From: Peribacillus frigoritolerans_B
GTDB lineage: Bacteria > Bacillota > Bacilli > Bacillales > DSM-1321
Direction of reading: 5' to 3'
NCBI RefSeq assembly: GCF_044762665.1
Contig: NZ_JBIWES010000001.1
Span: 124,001-188,000, forward strand
DNA: 64,000 nt
Under the pieces are notes generated by a model that was not told where the DNA came from, did not search any database, and saw only the letters and a program-made list of their open reading frames with translations. Shown one piece after another: positions 25,209 to 33,884 of this stretch; within the stretch, counting starts at the first letter, position 1; each line of letters starts with the position of its first letter. The translations under genes and the position numbers were made by a program.

Positions 25209-26330
25209 TTGAGTGAAATCATACATCGCACCAAGACGCGGCCAATTAAAGTCGGAAACTTAACGATTGGCGGCAATAATGAAGTTATAGTACAAAGCAT
25301 GACAACGACAAAAACACATGATGTTGAAGCAACGGTTGCAGAGATTCTTCGCCTTGAAGAAGCTGGATGTCAAATCGTACGCGTCGCCTGTCCGGATGAA
25401 AGGGCAGCTGATGCAATTTCTGAGATAAAAAAACGGATAAACATCCCTCTTGTAGTCGATATTCATTTCGATTATAAACTTGCGCTGAAGGCAATCGAAG
25501 GCGGGGCGGATAAAATCAGGATAAATCCTGGTAACATCGGACGCCGTGAAAAGGTTGAAGCAGTCGTGAAAGCTGCGAAGGCTAAAGGAATACCAATCCG
25601 GATCGGGGTCAATGCTGGTTCTCTAGAGAAGAAAATCCTCGAGAAATATGGCTTCCCGACTGCTGATGGAATGGTGGAGAGTGCTTTACACCATATCAAG
25701 ATCCTGGAAGACCTGGATTTTCATGATATTATCGTTTCCATGAAAGCTTCCGATGTGAATTTAGCCATCGAGGCATATGAAAAAGCTTCAAAAGCATTCG
25801 ATTATCCTTTACATCTTGGGATCACGGAATCAGGTACACTGTTCTCAGGAACCGTAAAAAGCGCTGCCGGACTAGGTGTCATCCTAAGTCAGGGTATCGG
25901 AAGCACGATCCGCGTTTCCTTAAGTGCCGATCCTGTCGAAGAGGTGAAGGTGGCAAGGGAGCTTCTAAAAGTATTCGGCCTTGCTTCCAACATGGCCACT
26001 TTAATTTCCTGCCCTACTTGCGGTCGAATCGAGATAGATTTGATTTCCATCGCCAATGAAGTTGAAGAATACATCCAGACGGTTAAAGCACCAATCAAGG
26101 TATCAGTGCTTGGTTGTGCGGTAAACGGCCCTGGAGAAGCCCGTGAGGCTGATATCGGCATAGCCGGGGCCCGCGGTGAAGGTTTACTGTTTAGAAAAGG
26201 TCAAATCGTACGTAAAGTGCCTGAAGCGACGATGGTCGAGGAACTGAAAAAGGAAATTGACAAAATCGCTGAAGAGTACTATGAAAAACAAAGAGCTGAA
26301 GCTGCTGCAGCAGCTTTACTAAATAAATAA
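25209..26330 (+). CDS. ispG: 4-hydroxy-3-methylbut-2-enyl diphosphate synthase IspG
   Basis: A 373-residue iron-sulfur enzyme of the methylerythritol phosphate pathway; it reduces the cyclic diphosphate MEcPP to HMBPP, the substrate of IspH, which is also in this window. A TIM-barrel N-terminal part is followed by the 4Fe-4S domain with Cys268, Cys271, Cys303 and Glu310 (SCPTCGR and LGCAVNGPGE). The start is TTG at 25209 behind AAAGGAG. The Ala-rich C-terminal tail is unusual but short. It has its own promoter and terminator. Confidence 0.96.
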   Translation: MSEIIHRTKTRPIKVGNLTIGGNNEVIVQSMTTTKTHDVEATVAEILRLEEAGCQIVRVACPDERAADAISEIKKRINIPLVVDIHFDYKLALKAIEGGADKIRINPGNIGRREKVEAVVKAAKAKGIPIRIGVNAGSLEKKILEKYGFPTADGMVESALHHIKILEDLDFHDIIVSMKASDVNLAIEAYEKASKAFDYPLHLGITESGTLFSGTVKSAAGLGVILSQGIGSTIRVSLSADPVEEVKVARELLKVFGLASNMATLISCPTCGRIEIDLISIANEVEEYIQTVKAPIKVSVLGCAVNGPGEAREADIGIAGARGEGLLFRKGQIVRKVPEATMVEELKKEIDKIAEEYYEKQRAEAAAAALLNK

Positions 26331-26337
26331 AACAAAG

Positions 26338-26369
26338 AATCCCGAATTTTCATTATCGGGATTTTTTGT
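26338..26369 (+). terminator. Terminator of ispG
   Basis: AATCCCGA (26338-26345) pairs with TCGGGATT (26356-26363), followed by TTTTGTTTTT. Confidence 0.88.
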
Positions 26370-26379
26370 TTTTAATCAT

Positions 26380-26418
26380 TTGAAAAGCCCTTTGATGCTT
26401 AAATGACATCAAAGGGTT
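26380..26418 (-). terminator. Terminator of yqfX
   Basis: On the minus strand AACCCTTTGATG pairs with CATCAAAGGGCT (one G-T pair; 26407-26418 with 26386-26397), followed by TTTTCA. It lies nine bases after the yqfX stop. Confidence 0.78.
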
Positions 26419-26426
26419 TAATAATG

Positions 26427-26897
26427 CTAAAAGAACGGCAGGATGAATATGCCAACGATGATGGAGATTGCACCAATGACGATGGCCCAAGTACCCAGGT
26501 TCGATCCCCTGTTTCTGGCCACTATCCCTACAATGATACCCACAATCCCTAAAATGAAAGGCATCATGAATAACGATAAAATGGAGATGATCAATGCTAT
26601 TACACCAATCGCTTTTCCTCTTGATGCCACATCCCCCAAACCATTATCCCCTGCAGGCTCGTCATCTTTATAAGCTCTGATTCGCTGAGGCGGTGTTGAA
26701 ATTTCGGCAGACGTCTCTTCCTGATATCGGTTATCCATATTGGTTATGGTCCCACGATTTTCATATCGTCTGTCATCTTCAGGTGTATCTTCATTATAAT
26801 ACCGCTCATGATGTTGATCATCCACAACGGTTGGTTCACTGCCCTCTTTCGCCAATTGCATTTCATCGTCAATACTGGAGTATTGATCTTTTTCCAT
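26427..26897 (-). CDS. yqfX: DUF4190-type membrane protein YqfX
   Basis: A 156-residue protein: a hydrophilic acidic N-terminal half rich in Asp, Glu and Tyr (about 1-90), then two hydrophobic segments (about 93-122 and 133-155) separated by ARNRGSNLG, a DUF4190-like pattern. No function is known. The start is the ATG at 26897 with GAGGG eight bases upstream; the longer frame has no ribosome site. Position between ispG and yqfW matches B. subtilis yqfX. Confidence 0.75.
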   Translation of the reverse strand: MEKDQYSSIDDEMQLAKEGSEPTVVDDQHHERYYNEDTPEDDRRYENRGTITNMDNRYQEETSAEISTPPQRIRAYKDDEPAGDNGLGDVASRGKAIGVIALIISILSLFMMPFILGIVGIIVGIVARNRGSNLGTWAIVIGAISIIVGIFILPFF

Positions 26898-27065
26898 TTG
26901 TGCATCCCTCACTTTCGTTTGTGAAGCATTTATAGTGTATGTAAAAATTGCAGGAACCCATCGTGAAAATGGTTTCATGTCTTGGAAATAAATGCGGGTT
27001 TTTACCAAAGCTATGATGGGATATGTTACACTATTACAAGTATTGAAAATGAGGAGAGATTCATC

Positions 27066-27650
27066 ATGAAAAAACGTTTTGGCATCGATATAGACGGGAC
27101 CGTCACAAGACCTGATTCCATGGTCCCCTTTTTAAATAAAGCATTTCAGCTGAATTTAGCTTATGAAGACATTACCGAATATGACTTATTACCTTTCGTG
27201 AATGTTCCAAAAGAGGATTTCACTAAATGGTTCATTGAGACCGAGCCACTCATCTATTCCGAATCATTATTGGCTGAGGGTGCAAAAGATGTATTGGAAA
27301 AATGGACAGAACAAGCCAACCTTTATTTCATCAGTGCCAGGAGCTCCCGTTTATTGGATGTAACGAAGAATTGGTTCACGAGTAATCAAGTCCTATATGA
27401 TCATATAGAGCTTGTAGGTTCACACGATAAGATTGCTGCAGCCAAAAAATTCGAAGTCGATCTATTTTTAGAGGACAAGCACGATAATGCAGTGGCGATT
27501 TCAGAAGAGTGTAAAATACCCGTAATTTTATTTAATACCCCTTATAACCAAGATCCCGTGCCTGAAAGGGTGATTCGGGTCAACAATTGGCAAGAAGCCT
27601 CTGCCTGGGTGAATCATTGGATGTCAGGGAAACAGGCAACTATAAAATGA
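27066..27650 (+). CDS. yqfW: HAD-superfamily nucleotidase YqfW
   Basis: A 194-residue HAD-like phosphatase of the 5'-nucleotidase (NT5C-type) family. The catalytic DxDGT motif is seen in FGIDIDGTVT near the N-terminus; the second motif lies in FISARSSR and the acidic motif in FLEDKHDNA. Substrate unknown. The start is the ATG at 27066 with GAGGAGAG seven bases upstream, not the longer frame from 26982. It is convergent with zur and shares a terminator with it. Confidence 0.85.
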   Translation: MKKRFGIDIDGTVTRPDSMVPFLNKAFQLNLAYEDITEYDLLPFVNVPKEDFTKWFIETEPLIYSESLLAEGAKDVLEKWTEQANLYFISARSSRLLDVTKNWFTSNQVLYDHIELVGSHDKIAAAKKFEVDLFLEDKHDNAVAISEECKIPVILFNTPYNQDPVPERVIRVNNWQEASAWVNHWMSGKQATIK

Positions 27651-27656
27651 GACAAG

Positions 27657-27688
27657 AAAAAACCATTGACTGAAGGTCAATGGTTTTT
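27657..27688. terminator. Bidirectional terminator between yqfW and zur
   Basis: AAAAAACCATTGAC pairs with GTCAATGGTTTTT around TGAAG. It has a T-run on the plus side and an A-run on the left, which is a T-run for zur. The right edge overlaps the zur stop codon. Confidence 0.87.
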
Positions 27689-28112
27689 ATGCTTCCAAAG
27701 ATACGCTGCATGCGGGACAGCGTCCGTAAATTTCAAATTTATGCCCCGAAACATCGTAGTCCTTCAAGCTTTCCTGAAGTTCCTGCATCGGGCACAATTC
27801 GATTTCTTTCGTTTTTCCACAGTTCAAACAGATGAAGTGGTGATGGTGGGAAGAATGACCGCATGTAAAACGAAAATGCTTTTCCCCTTCCAACTCGGTC
27901 GCTTCAAAGATGCCCAGTTCGACAAATAATGAAAGATTTCTGTAAATCGTATCGAAGCTTAAACCTGGATAATCCTGTTTCATATTCTCCAATACATCTT
28001 TGGCCGTTAAATATTTATCGCTGGAAGAGAAAAGCTGAAGCATTTCTTCCCTCTTACCTGTATGCTTAAAACCTTTATCTTTTAAAAGTTGCATGGCAGT
28101 AGTTACGTTCAA
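27687..28112 (-). CDS. zur: Zinc uptake repressor Zur (Fur family)
   Basis: A 141-residue Fur-family regulator: winged helix (about 5-82) with SFDTIYRNLSLFVE as recognition part, then a dimerisation domain with HHHHF and two CxxC pairs, CLNCGK and CPAC, which hold the structural zinc. It represses zinc uptake genes when zinc is plentiful. It closes the znuC-znuB-zur operon, whose promoter carries a Zur-box-like site, so it should regulate its own synthesis. Start is TTG at 28112 behind GGGGTGATG. The Zur assignment over Fur or PerR rests on the operon. Confidence 0.9.
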   Translation of the reverse strand: MNVTTAMQLLKDKGFKHTGKREEMLQLFSSSDKYLTAKDVLENMKQDYPGLSFDTIYRNLSLFVELGIFEATELEGEKHFRFTCGHSSHHHHFICLNCGKTKEIELCPMQELQESLKDYDVSGHKFEIYGRCPACSVSLEA

Positions 28113-28127
28113 AATACATCACCCCAT

Positions 28128-28961
28128 CTATCTATTTTTCCACTTATCAAACAAAATTGACAAGATGAGAATTAGTACTGCTATTATTACAATGGTCCCG
28201 CCGGGAGCGAGGTCAAGGTTGTATGATAAGAATAGTCCGCCTATGACAGAAACTTCACCGAATAATACCGAAAAACCAATCATCTGCTTAAAGCCCTTCG
28301 CAAAGCGGAGACTAGCTGCTACCGGGAGCGTCATGAGCGAAGAAACAAGTAATATGCCAATGATTTTCATGGAAGCGGCAATAACCAATGCGACCATGAC
28401 AATAAAAATAAAATGAATCGCTTTATAAGGGATTCCAGACGCTTTGGCATGCTCTTCATCAAATGATAACAGAAATAATTCTTTATACAATAATGTGAGC
28501 ATCAATGCTACGACTAGCCCCACTGCCAAAATGACGTACAAATCAGCCCGGCTGACGGCACTGACACTGCCGAATAAATAACCATATAAATCGGTATTGA
28601 AACCATCAGCAATGGATATGAAAATGACACTAAGACCCATGCCGCCGGACATAATGATCGGGATTGCAAGCTCTTGGTAATGCTTGTATACCCCTCTTAA
28701 TTTTTCAATGAATAATGAACCACCTACAGAAAACGCCATTCCAATATAAAGTGGATTCAATCCTGCTAAAGATAGAAAGCTCTTCTGCAGCAATAAACTA
28801 AACGCGATACCAGCAAGCGCTACATGACTGAGCGCATCGGAAATCATCGACATCCGCCTTACCACGACAAAAACGCCCACTAATGGCGCAATCGCTCCGA
28901 TGATGATTCCGGTCAAGAATGCGTTCTGCAAAAATTCAAATTGCAATATCCCCGATATCAT
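28128..28961 (-). CDS. znuB: Zinc ABC transporter permease (ZnuB type)
   Basis: A 277-residue permease of the metal-ion (Mn/Zn/Fe) ABC-3 family with eight to nine hydrophobic helices, for example GAIAPLVGVFVVVRRMSMIS, the family's conserved early segment. It forms the membrane channel for zinc with ZnuC. Start is the ATG at 28961, eight bases after GGAGG. Position beside zur and downstream of a Zur-box-like sequence assigns zinc as the likely substrate. B. subtilis has yqfU after zur instead; the transporter pair here replaces it. Confidence 0.87.
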   Translation of the reverse strand: MISGILQFEFLQNAFLTGIIIGAIAPLVGVFVVVRRMSMISDALSHVALAGIAFSLLLQKSFLSLAGLNPLYIGMAFSVGGSLFIEKLRGVYKHYQELAIPIIMSGGMGLSVIFISIADGFNTDLYGYLFGSVSAVSRADLYVILAVGLVVALMLTLLYKELFLLSFDEEHAKASGIPYKAIHFIFIVMVALVIAASMKIIGILLVSSLMTLPVAASLRFAKGFKQMIGFSVLFGEVSVIGGLFLSYNLDLAPGGTIVIIAVLILILSILFDKWKNR

Positions 28962-28982
28962 TGGGCTATCCTCCAAAACATA

Positions 28983-29747
28983 TTAATGATCATGATTTAA
29001 AAATTGGACTCCATGTCCATAAATGGACGAGAGTTCACCTTCATCCAACTCATTATATTCACAGGCATCCCCGTGAAAATGAAGCTTTTTATTCAAGCAG
29101 GCGACATGTGTGACTTTATCGGTCACAGTACCAACATCATGGGTTACTAAAATCAGGGTTATTCCTAATTTTTTATTCAACATCTCAAGCATTTCATAAA
29201 ATTGGTGGACGTTTTTTGAATCAACGCCAACAGTGGGCTCATCCAATATCATCAATTCCGGCTCGCTGACCAGTGAACGGGCAATGAATACCCTCTGCTG
29301 CTGGCCTCCGGACAATTCCCCGATATTGCGGTTCTGATATTCCAGCATGTCCACTGATTCCAGAGCCTTCTTCACCTTTTGCTTATCCTCATTGCCAGCG
29401 AACTTAAATAAGCCTATTTTTTTGGTCAAACCACTCTGAACCACCTCAAATACAGTGGCAGGGAATCCTGAGTTGAAGGAATTCGCCTTTTGGGAAACGA
29501 ACCCGACCTTTTGCCAATCTTTAAAGCGTCGAATGTCTTCCCCGAATATTTCAATTTTCCCCTTTTGGAGCTTGAACAGACCAAGCAGCAACTTCAAAAG
29601 CGTTGATTTACCTGATCCATTCGGCCCGACGATAGCTAGGAATGCCCCTCTGGGAATTTCAAGCGAAACATGTTCAAGCACCAGATCTTTTGTATATTTG
29701 TAAGATATATCTTCAAATTTAACTATGGGGTTTACTACATTATCCAA
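28983..29747 (-). CDS. znuC: Zinc ABC transporter ATP-binding protein (ZnuC type)
   Basis: A 254-residue ABC ATPase: Walker A GPNGSGKST, signature LSGGQQQR, Walker B LMILDEPTVGVD and switch His in VTHDVG. The C-terminal part is rich in His (HACLNKKLHFHGD-type and HGVQFLNHDH), as common in zinc transporters. Start is TTG at 29747 with AGGTG upstream; GTG at 29756 is also possible. It is the first gene of the operon with znuB and zur. No solute-binding zinc protein (ZnuA) gene is in the window. Confidence 0.87.
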   Translation of the reverse strand: MDNVVNPIVKFEDISYKYTKDLVLEHVSLEIPRGAFLAIVGPNGSGKSTLLKLLLGLFKLQKGKIEIFGEDIRRFKDWQKVGFVSQKANSFNSGFPATVFEVVQSGLTKKIGLFKFAGNEDKQKVKKALESVDMLEYQNRNIGELSGGQQQRVFIARSLVSEPELMILDEPTVGVDSKNVHQFYEMLEMLNKKLGITLILVTHDVGTVTDKVTHVACLNKKLHFHGDACEYNELDEGELSSIYGHGVQFLNHDH

Positions 29748-29763
29748 AGAGATCACCTATTTT

Positions 29764-29820
29764 TTAAGAATCATTACGATTAACAATCGTTAGTATAAAT
29801 CAAAGAAGTCCAGATGTAAA
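29764..29820 (-). promoter_or_regulatory. Promoter of znuC-znuB-zur with Zur-box-like operator
   Basis: On the minus strand TTTACA (29815-29820), a 17-base spacer and TATACT (29792-29797) form a sigma-A promoter. Directly downstream, at 29764-29783, lies TTAATCGTAATGATTCTTAA: one half matches the Bacillus Zur box (AATCGTAAT then ATT) exactly and the other only partly. A second palindrome, ACGATTAACAATCGT, overlaps at 29776-29790. The operator spans the start of transcription, so Zur binding would block it. The operator assignment is an inference from a known consensus. Confidence 0.75.
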
Positions 29821-29959
29821 GAATCCGGTCCTCCGAACAAGTGCCGATATGCCCTGAATCACAAAAAAAATGTTATTTGAACCAATTTCGTTATCAAACA
29901 AAGTTTCATGTTCACATACGTCCTCTTCCTTCATATGTTTTAACAAAGGAGGAGATCGT

Positions 29960-30220
29960 TTGAAATTATTTGAAATGATGGTCAATCATAAAATCAACAG
30001 TATACGCCCAGATGAACTGCTTTCCCTTGCTAAACAGCATAAGGTTGCACTCACTCAAAAACAAGCACAGGATATTACTGCACTTCTAGCCGGTAAAAAT
30101 ATTAACATTTTTGATATACGTCAAAGACAGAACGTACTCGGTCAAATTACAAAAGTTGCCGGAGCAACCACGGCCAGGGAAATAGAATCCCTCTTCAACA
30201 ACCTTACATCCAATTTTTAA
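29960..30220 (+). CDS. yqfT: DUF2624 protein YqfT
   Basis: An 86-residue, mostly helical protein matching the DUF2624 (YqfT) family, with the pattern IRPDELLSLAKQHKVALT and REIESLFNNL. Function unknown. The start is TTG at 29960 with AAAGGAGG directly upstream at the right distance; the reading frame to 29870 lacks a ribosome site. It is divergent from the zinc operon and convergent with nfo. Confidence 0.8.
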   Translation: MKLFEMMVNHKINSIRPDELLSLAKQHKVALTQKQAQDITALLAGKNINIFDIRQRQNVLGQITKVAGATTAREIESLFNNLTSNF

Positions 30221-30283
30221 AGATCTTAAGCCTGCTGCCGACAATCTTTATTTGAGCATACTTAATCCAAATGCAAAATGAAA

Positions 30284-30315
30284 GGACGATTCATCTACAT
30301 ATCGATGAATCGTCC
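30284..30315. terminator. Terminator between yqfT and nfo
   Basis: GGACGATTCATC pairs with GATGAATCGTCC (30284-30295 with 30304-30315). It lies between convergent genes and has T-rich sequence on the minus-strand side. Confidence 0.75.
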
Positions 30316-30335
30316 CTTACTATTTATGATTATTG

Positions 30336-31226
30336 TTAGAATCTGATCTTTTCCAATAAATCTTCTTCAAATTGTTTATTCTTGAACATATCAATTTCAA
30401 ATTTATATGGTGCCTTTTTGTCTTTTTTGTCTTCCCCTACATATGGTGTTTCCAGGATTTTCGGAACAGTGCTTAATTGCGGATGGTGGACAATATCATT
30501 CAAAGCCTTAAAACCAATATGACCGAATCCAATGTTTTCATGGCGGTCCTTACGCGTGCCGCGTTCGTTTTTGCTATCGTTTATGTGAAGTACCTTGATG
30601 CGGTCAACACCGACCACTTTATCAAATTCATTCAGGACTCCATCAAAATCCTCGATGATATTATACCCGGCATCGTGAGTATGGCAAGTATCGAAGCAAA
30701 CCGATAATTTTTCATTATGGGTCACACCATCAATGATCATCGCCAGCTCTTCGAAAGACCTGCCACATTCAGAACCTTTGCCTGCCATCGTTTCAAGGGC
30801 AATCTGAACTTTATCGTCGGCAGTCAGCACTTCATTCAAACCTTCGATGATTCTCTTGATTCCCATTTCGCTGCCTGCACCAACATGCGCACCTGGATGA
30901 AGTACGATCTGCCTTGCGCCAATCGCTTCGGTCCGATCGATTTCGCTGCGTAAGAAGTTGACTCCAAGTTCGTATGTGGCTGGATTCGTGGTATTTCCTA
31001 TATTAATGATATACGGAGCATGGACGACGATATCACTGATTCCATTTTCCTCCATATGCAGTCTTCCGGCTTCGATATTTAAATCCTCGATTTTTTTACG
31101 TCTTGTGTTTTGAGGGGCTCCTGTATAGATCATGAATGTGTTGGAGCCATACGAAGCCGCTTCTTGACTCGCAGCAAGAAGCATACCTTTCCCGCTCATT
31201 GAAACATGCGATCCAATCTTCAGCAT
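30336..31226 (-). CDS. nfo: Endonuclease IV
   Basis: A 296-residue TIM-barrel AP endonuclease that cuts DNA at abasic sites in base-excision repair. It begins KIGSHVSMSG, and has VVHAPYIINIGN, VLHPGAHVG, LETMAGKG, FDTCHTHDAGY and HINDSKNE, which together hold the three zinc ions. Start ATG at 31226 with GGGGAG upstream. It lies 12 bases downstream of cshB on the same strand, as B. subtilis yqfS/nfo follows yqfR, so the two are one operon. Confidence 0.96.
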   Translation of the reverse strand: MLKIGSHVSMSGKGMLLAASQEAASYGSNTFMIYTGAPQNTRRKKIEDLNIEAGRLHMEENGISDIVVHAPYIINIGNTTNPATYELGVNFLRSEIDRTEAIGARQIVLHPGAHVGAGSEMGIKRIIEGLNEVLTADDKVQIALETMAGKGSECGRSFEELAMIIDGVTHNEKLSVCFDTCHTHDAGYNIIEDFDGVLNEFDKVVGVDRIKVLHINDSKNERGTRKDRHENIGFGHIGFKALNDIVHHPQLSTVPKILETPYVGEDKKDKKAPYKFEIDMFKNKQFEEDLLEKIRF

Positions 31227-31238
31227 CTGATTTCTCCC

Positions 31239-32552
31239 CTATTTCTTTCTCTGTATGCGACGTTCGCGTTTTTTAAAGTTTTCCACATCTCGTTGAATTT
31301 TCTTCTTGTATCCTGGCTTGACTTTAGTTGGCTTCTTGACGTGCCTGCTCGCTTTAACATCGATTTCAGATTTTTGTTTTTTACGGTTTTTCCGTTTATT
31401 ACGCTCGTCGATATCAACCCAATCACCGTTTTGGATATCGGCATCACGGAACTCGATGCCCATTTTTTCAAGGCGGTTCAATGAATCTTCATCGGAAGTA
31501 TCGTAAATGGTAGTGGCAATGCCTGAATATCCTGCACGAGCCGTCCTTCCCGTCCTATGGATATAAAAATCCAAATCTGAAGGCAATTCATAGTTAATGA
31601 TATGACTTACACCTTCAATATCGATTCCACGGGAAGCCAGATCTGTCGCAACGATGAATTGATACTCCAAATCATTGATTTGCTTCATCATTTTTTTACG
31701 CTCACGAGGCGTTAGATCCCCATGAATACGGCCGACATTCAACCCTTTTTCAATCAAGGAATTTGCCACATGGTCCGCCATTTTCTTTGTGTTCGTGAAA
31801 ATAATCGCCAAATATGGATTATAACGAACGATGATGTCATGAAGTAACTGCTCTTTGTTCCGGTGGCGAAGCGGGACGAGAACATGTTCGATTTTCGAAG
31901 CGGTCGCCTGCTTGGGATTCACCTGAACATACTTTGGATTCTCCATATATTTATTCAAAAACGGCTTCAATTTTTCTGGGATGGTTGCCGAAAAGACAAG
32001 CATTTGAATTTTTTCAGCCATACGTGATGCAAATAAATCGACATCTTCAATGAATCCCATGTCTAGCATAAGGTCCGCTTCATCGACTACAAGCATTTTA
32101 GCCGTATACACCTGTAATGCCTGAGCTTCAACCAAGTCCTTTATCCGGCCCGGCGTACCGATTACCAGTTGTGGCTGTGTCTTCAATTTATCTATCATTC
32201 GCTGTTTATCAGTACCACCGATGAAACAACGGACTTGAATCTGCTCATCCTCAGGGAAATGGTCAGCAATTTTCAAAGCTTCTTTGTAGATTTGGTTCGC
32301 TAACTCACGGGTTGGTGCGGAAATAATCGCTTGAACCTCATTTTTACCAGCATCAAGCCTGTTCATGATCGGCAGCAAATAGGAATGTGTCTTTCCTGTA
32401 CCTGTCTGCGACTGTCCAATTAAGCTACTTCCCTTTAAAAGCGACGGAAGCACACGCTCTTGAATTTCCGTCGGCTTATCGAACCCTAAAGTACGAACCG
32501 CATCTAGAATGTAGCTTTTCAAATTAAATCGTTCAAATTGATTTTGTTTCAT
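31239..32552 (-). CDS. cshB: DEAD-box RNA helicase CshB
   Basis: A 437-residue ATP-dependent RNA helicase. Motifs in order: Q motif before the Walker A SQTGTGKT, PTRELANQ, GTPGRI, DEAD, SAT, then ATDLASRGID and HRTGRTAR. The C-terminal tail (about 385-438) is very basic, rich in KK, RR and KRRI, typical of CshB-type RNA binding. It acts in mRNA and ribosome handling in the cold. Start is the ATG at 32552, seven bases after AAAGGAG. Confidence 0.94.
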   Translation of the reverse strand: MKQNQFERFNLKSYILDAVRTLGFDKPTEIQERVLPSLLKGSSLIGQSQTGTGKTHSYLLPIMNRLDAGKNEVQAIISAPTRELANQIYKEALKIADHFPEDEQIQVRCFIGGTDKQRMIDKLKTQPQLVIGTPGRIKDLVEAQALQVYTAKMLVVDEADLMLDMGFIEDVDLFASRMAEKIQMLVFSATIPEKLKPFLNKYMENPKYVQVNPKQATASKIEHVLVPLRHRNKEQLLHDIIVRYNPYLAIIFTNTKKMADHVANSLIEKGLNVGRIHGDLTPRERKKMMKQINDLEYQFIVATDLASRGIDIEGVSHIINYELPSDLDFYIHRTGRTARAGYSGIATTIYDTSDEDSLNRLEKMGIEFRDADIQNGDWVDIDERNKRKNRKKQKSEIDVKASRHVKKPTKVKPGYKKKIQRDVENFKKRERRIQRKK

Positions 32553-32572
32553 CAAAAAACTCCTTTATCCTG

Positions 32573-33071
32573 TCAGTCATAAGACATGTCCTGTTATTAT
32601 AATAAATTTTACACAAAAAGTGCAAGCGCCTGGGTTGCTCGTGAAGAAAATAGGGATTGTCCCATAAGGCGCTTTTTGCCTTGTGAGGGCAATCCTCTTT
32701 TTCACATCGAGCTAGGCGCTGAAGCTGGATTACACAAAAAGCGCAAGCGCCTGGGTTGCTCGTGAAGAAAATAGGGATTGTCCCATAATGGGCAGGCCAT
32801 CTACTTTTTTCAATGTGACCCATATCCTTAACAATAGCGCATGCGCTGAGGTTAGTTCTCTTAAAATGGACTCTTGCAAACGAAAAGCCCCTGTCCTGGT
32901 CATAGCGTATCCCCCGCAGACATGGAGCTAAAAGACTACCGTTACCATCTTACCTTCTTTCCGGTTACTTCACAACTGCCCAGTCACTCTTTCCTCAAAC
33001 CTTTTTTGTCGAGTTGCATAATTTATATAGAAGATTACACCAGCATATAATATTCTTAGGAGGTGAAACCT
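32573..33071. other. Intergenic region with two copies of a 58-base direct repeat
   Basis: The only clear structure is the duplicated segment listed separately. The remaining bases hold no supported gene; short stop-free frames on either strand have no ribosome sites. The promoter of yqfQ should lie near the right end; TTAGGAGGTG is its ribosome site. Confidence 0.5.
32610..32788. repeat. Pair of 58-base direct repeats 121 bases apart
   Basis: The segment from TACACAAAAAG to ATTGTCCCATAA occurs at 32610-32667 and again at 32731-32788 with one visible difference (TGCAAGCGCC versus CGCAAGCGCC). A GCGCAAGCGCC motif and the nearby GGCGCTGAAGC make a fold-back. A similar CGCTGGAGC / GGGCGCC fold-back occurs at 5306-5331. 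It looks like an old, degenerate member of the dispersed intergenic repeats of Bacillus. Confidence 0.72.
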
Positions 33072-33758
33072 ATGTTCCCAAATAGAAATCGTCAACCCGG
33101 ACCCGGTTTTCCGCCACCATACGGTCGAAGGAGGCAGCAGCACCCTGCTCCATTCAGACAGTCACCGCAAATTCCCCATCCTTATCAGCAGATGCAGCGG
33201 CCGATGATTCAAAACAGACCGCAGGTGCCACAGGGGCCTCAAGGTTTCCGCGGCCATTTCAGCCAACAGCAGCGGCAGGAAATGCCGCCAGCAAAGAAAG
33301 AAGGGTTATTGTCAAAAATACTCGGTAAGTCCAAACAAAAAGCAGCTTCTCCCAATTTGTTTGCGCCAGCTGGTTCCACTAACCAAGGTTCTTCAAGAAG
33401 CAGCGGAGGCGGTATCTTAGAAACATTAAAAAACCCCGATTCCCTTAATAATATGCTTTCCAACACGCAAAAGGTGTTGCAAGCGGCGGAACAATTCACT
33501 CCTATGGTAGAACAATACGGACCAGTGATTAAAAACCTGCCTTCCATGTGGAAAGTTTTCCGAAGCATATCATCAGCGGATGAGACCAAGGATCAGGGAG
33601 CTTCCGTTGAAAGCGAGCCCAAGGTTGGGGCACAAGAAAACAGTGAGGTAAAAACGGATTCGAAGAAAAAAGAAAAAACTATCGAAGCTAACCCCGGCGC
33701 CCCAGTTCGTACCGAAACCAAAAGGAAAAGATCGTCAGGTCCCAAGCTTTATATTTAA
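33072..33758 (+). CDS. yqfQ: YqfQ/VrrA-like protein
   Basis: A 228-residue protein with a proline- and glutamine-rich N-terminal third (MFPNRNRQPGPGFPPPYG onward), a basic centre, a helical segment (about 120-170) and a basic, charged C-terminus. It resembles B. subtilis YqfQ and B. anthracis VrrA, whose function is unknown. Start ATG at 33072, six bases after AGGAGGTG. Low-complexity regions are normal for this family. It is transcribed away from cshB, next to ispH. Confidence 0.75.
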   Translation: MFPNRNRQPGPGFPPPYGRRRQQHPAPFRQSPQIPHPYQQMQRPMIQNRPQVPQGPQGFRGHFSQQQRQEMPPAKKEGLLSKILGKSKQKAASPNLFAPAGSTNQGSSRSSGGGILETLKNPDSLNNMLSNTQKVLQAAEQFTPMVEQYGPVIKNLPSMWKVFRSISSADETKDQGASVESEPKVGAQENSEVKTDSKKKEKTIEANPGAPVRTETKRKRSSGPKLYI

Positions 33759-33806
33759 AGGCTATAAAAAATTTACCAATAACTGATTTTATGTAAATAG
33801 GATGTT

Positions 33807-33835
33807 TTGTAATATCATCTATGGTCTTATATAAT
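33807..33835 (+). promoter_or_regulatory. Sigma-A promoter of ispH
   Basis: TTGTAA (33807-33812), a 17-base spacer and TATAAT (33830-33835), about 50 bases before the ispH start. Confidence 0.75.
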
Positions 33836-33884
33836 AGAAAGGTATAAAAAGTGAGAGTTTCTTGCCTTGAAGGAGGACACATAG

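Noticed and set aside
26982..27065. Upstream extension of the yqfW frame
   Set aside because: The ATG at 27066 has a strong ribosome site and gives the family length; the extension reads through the promoter.
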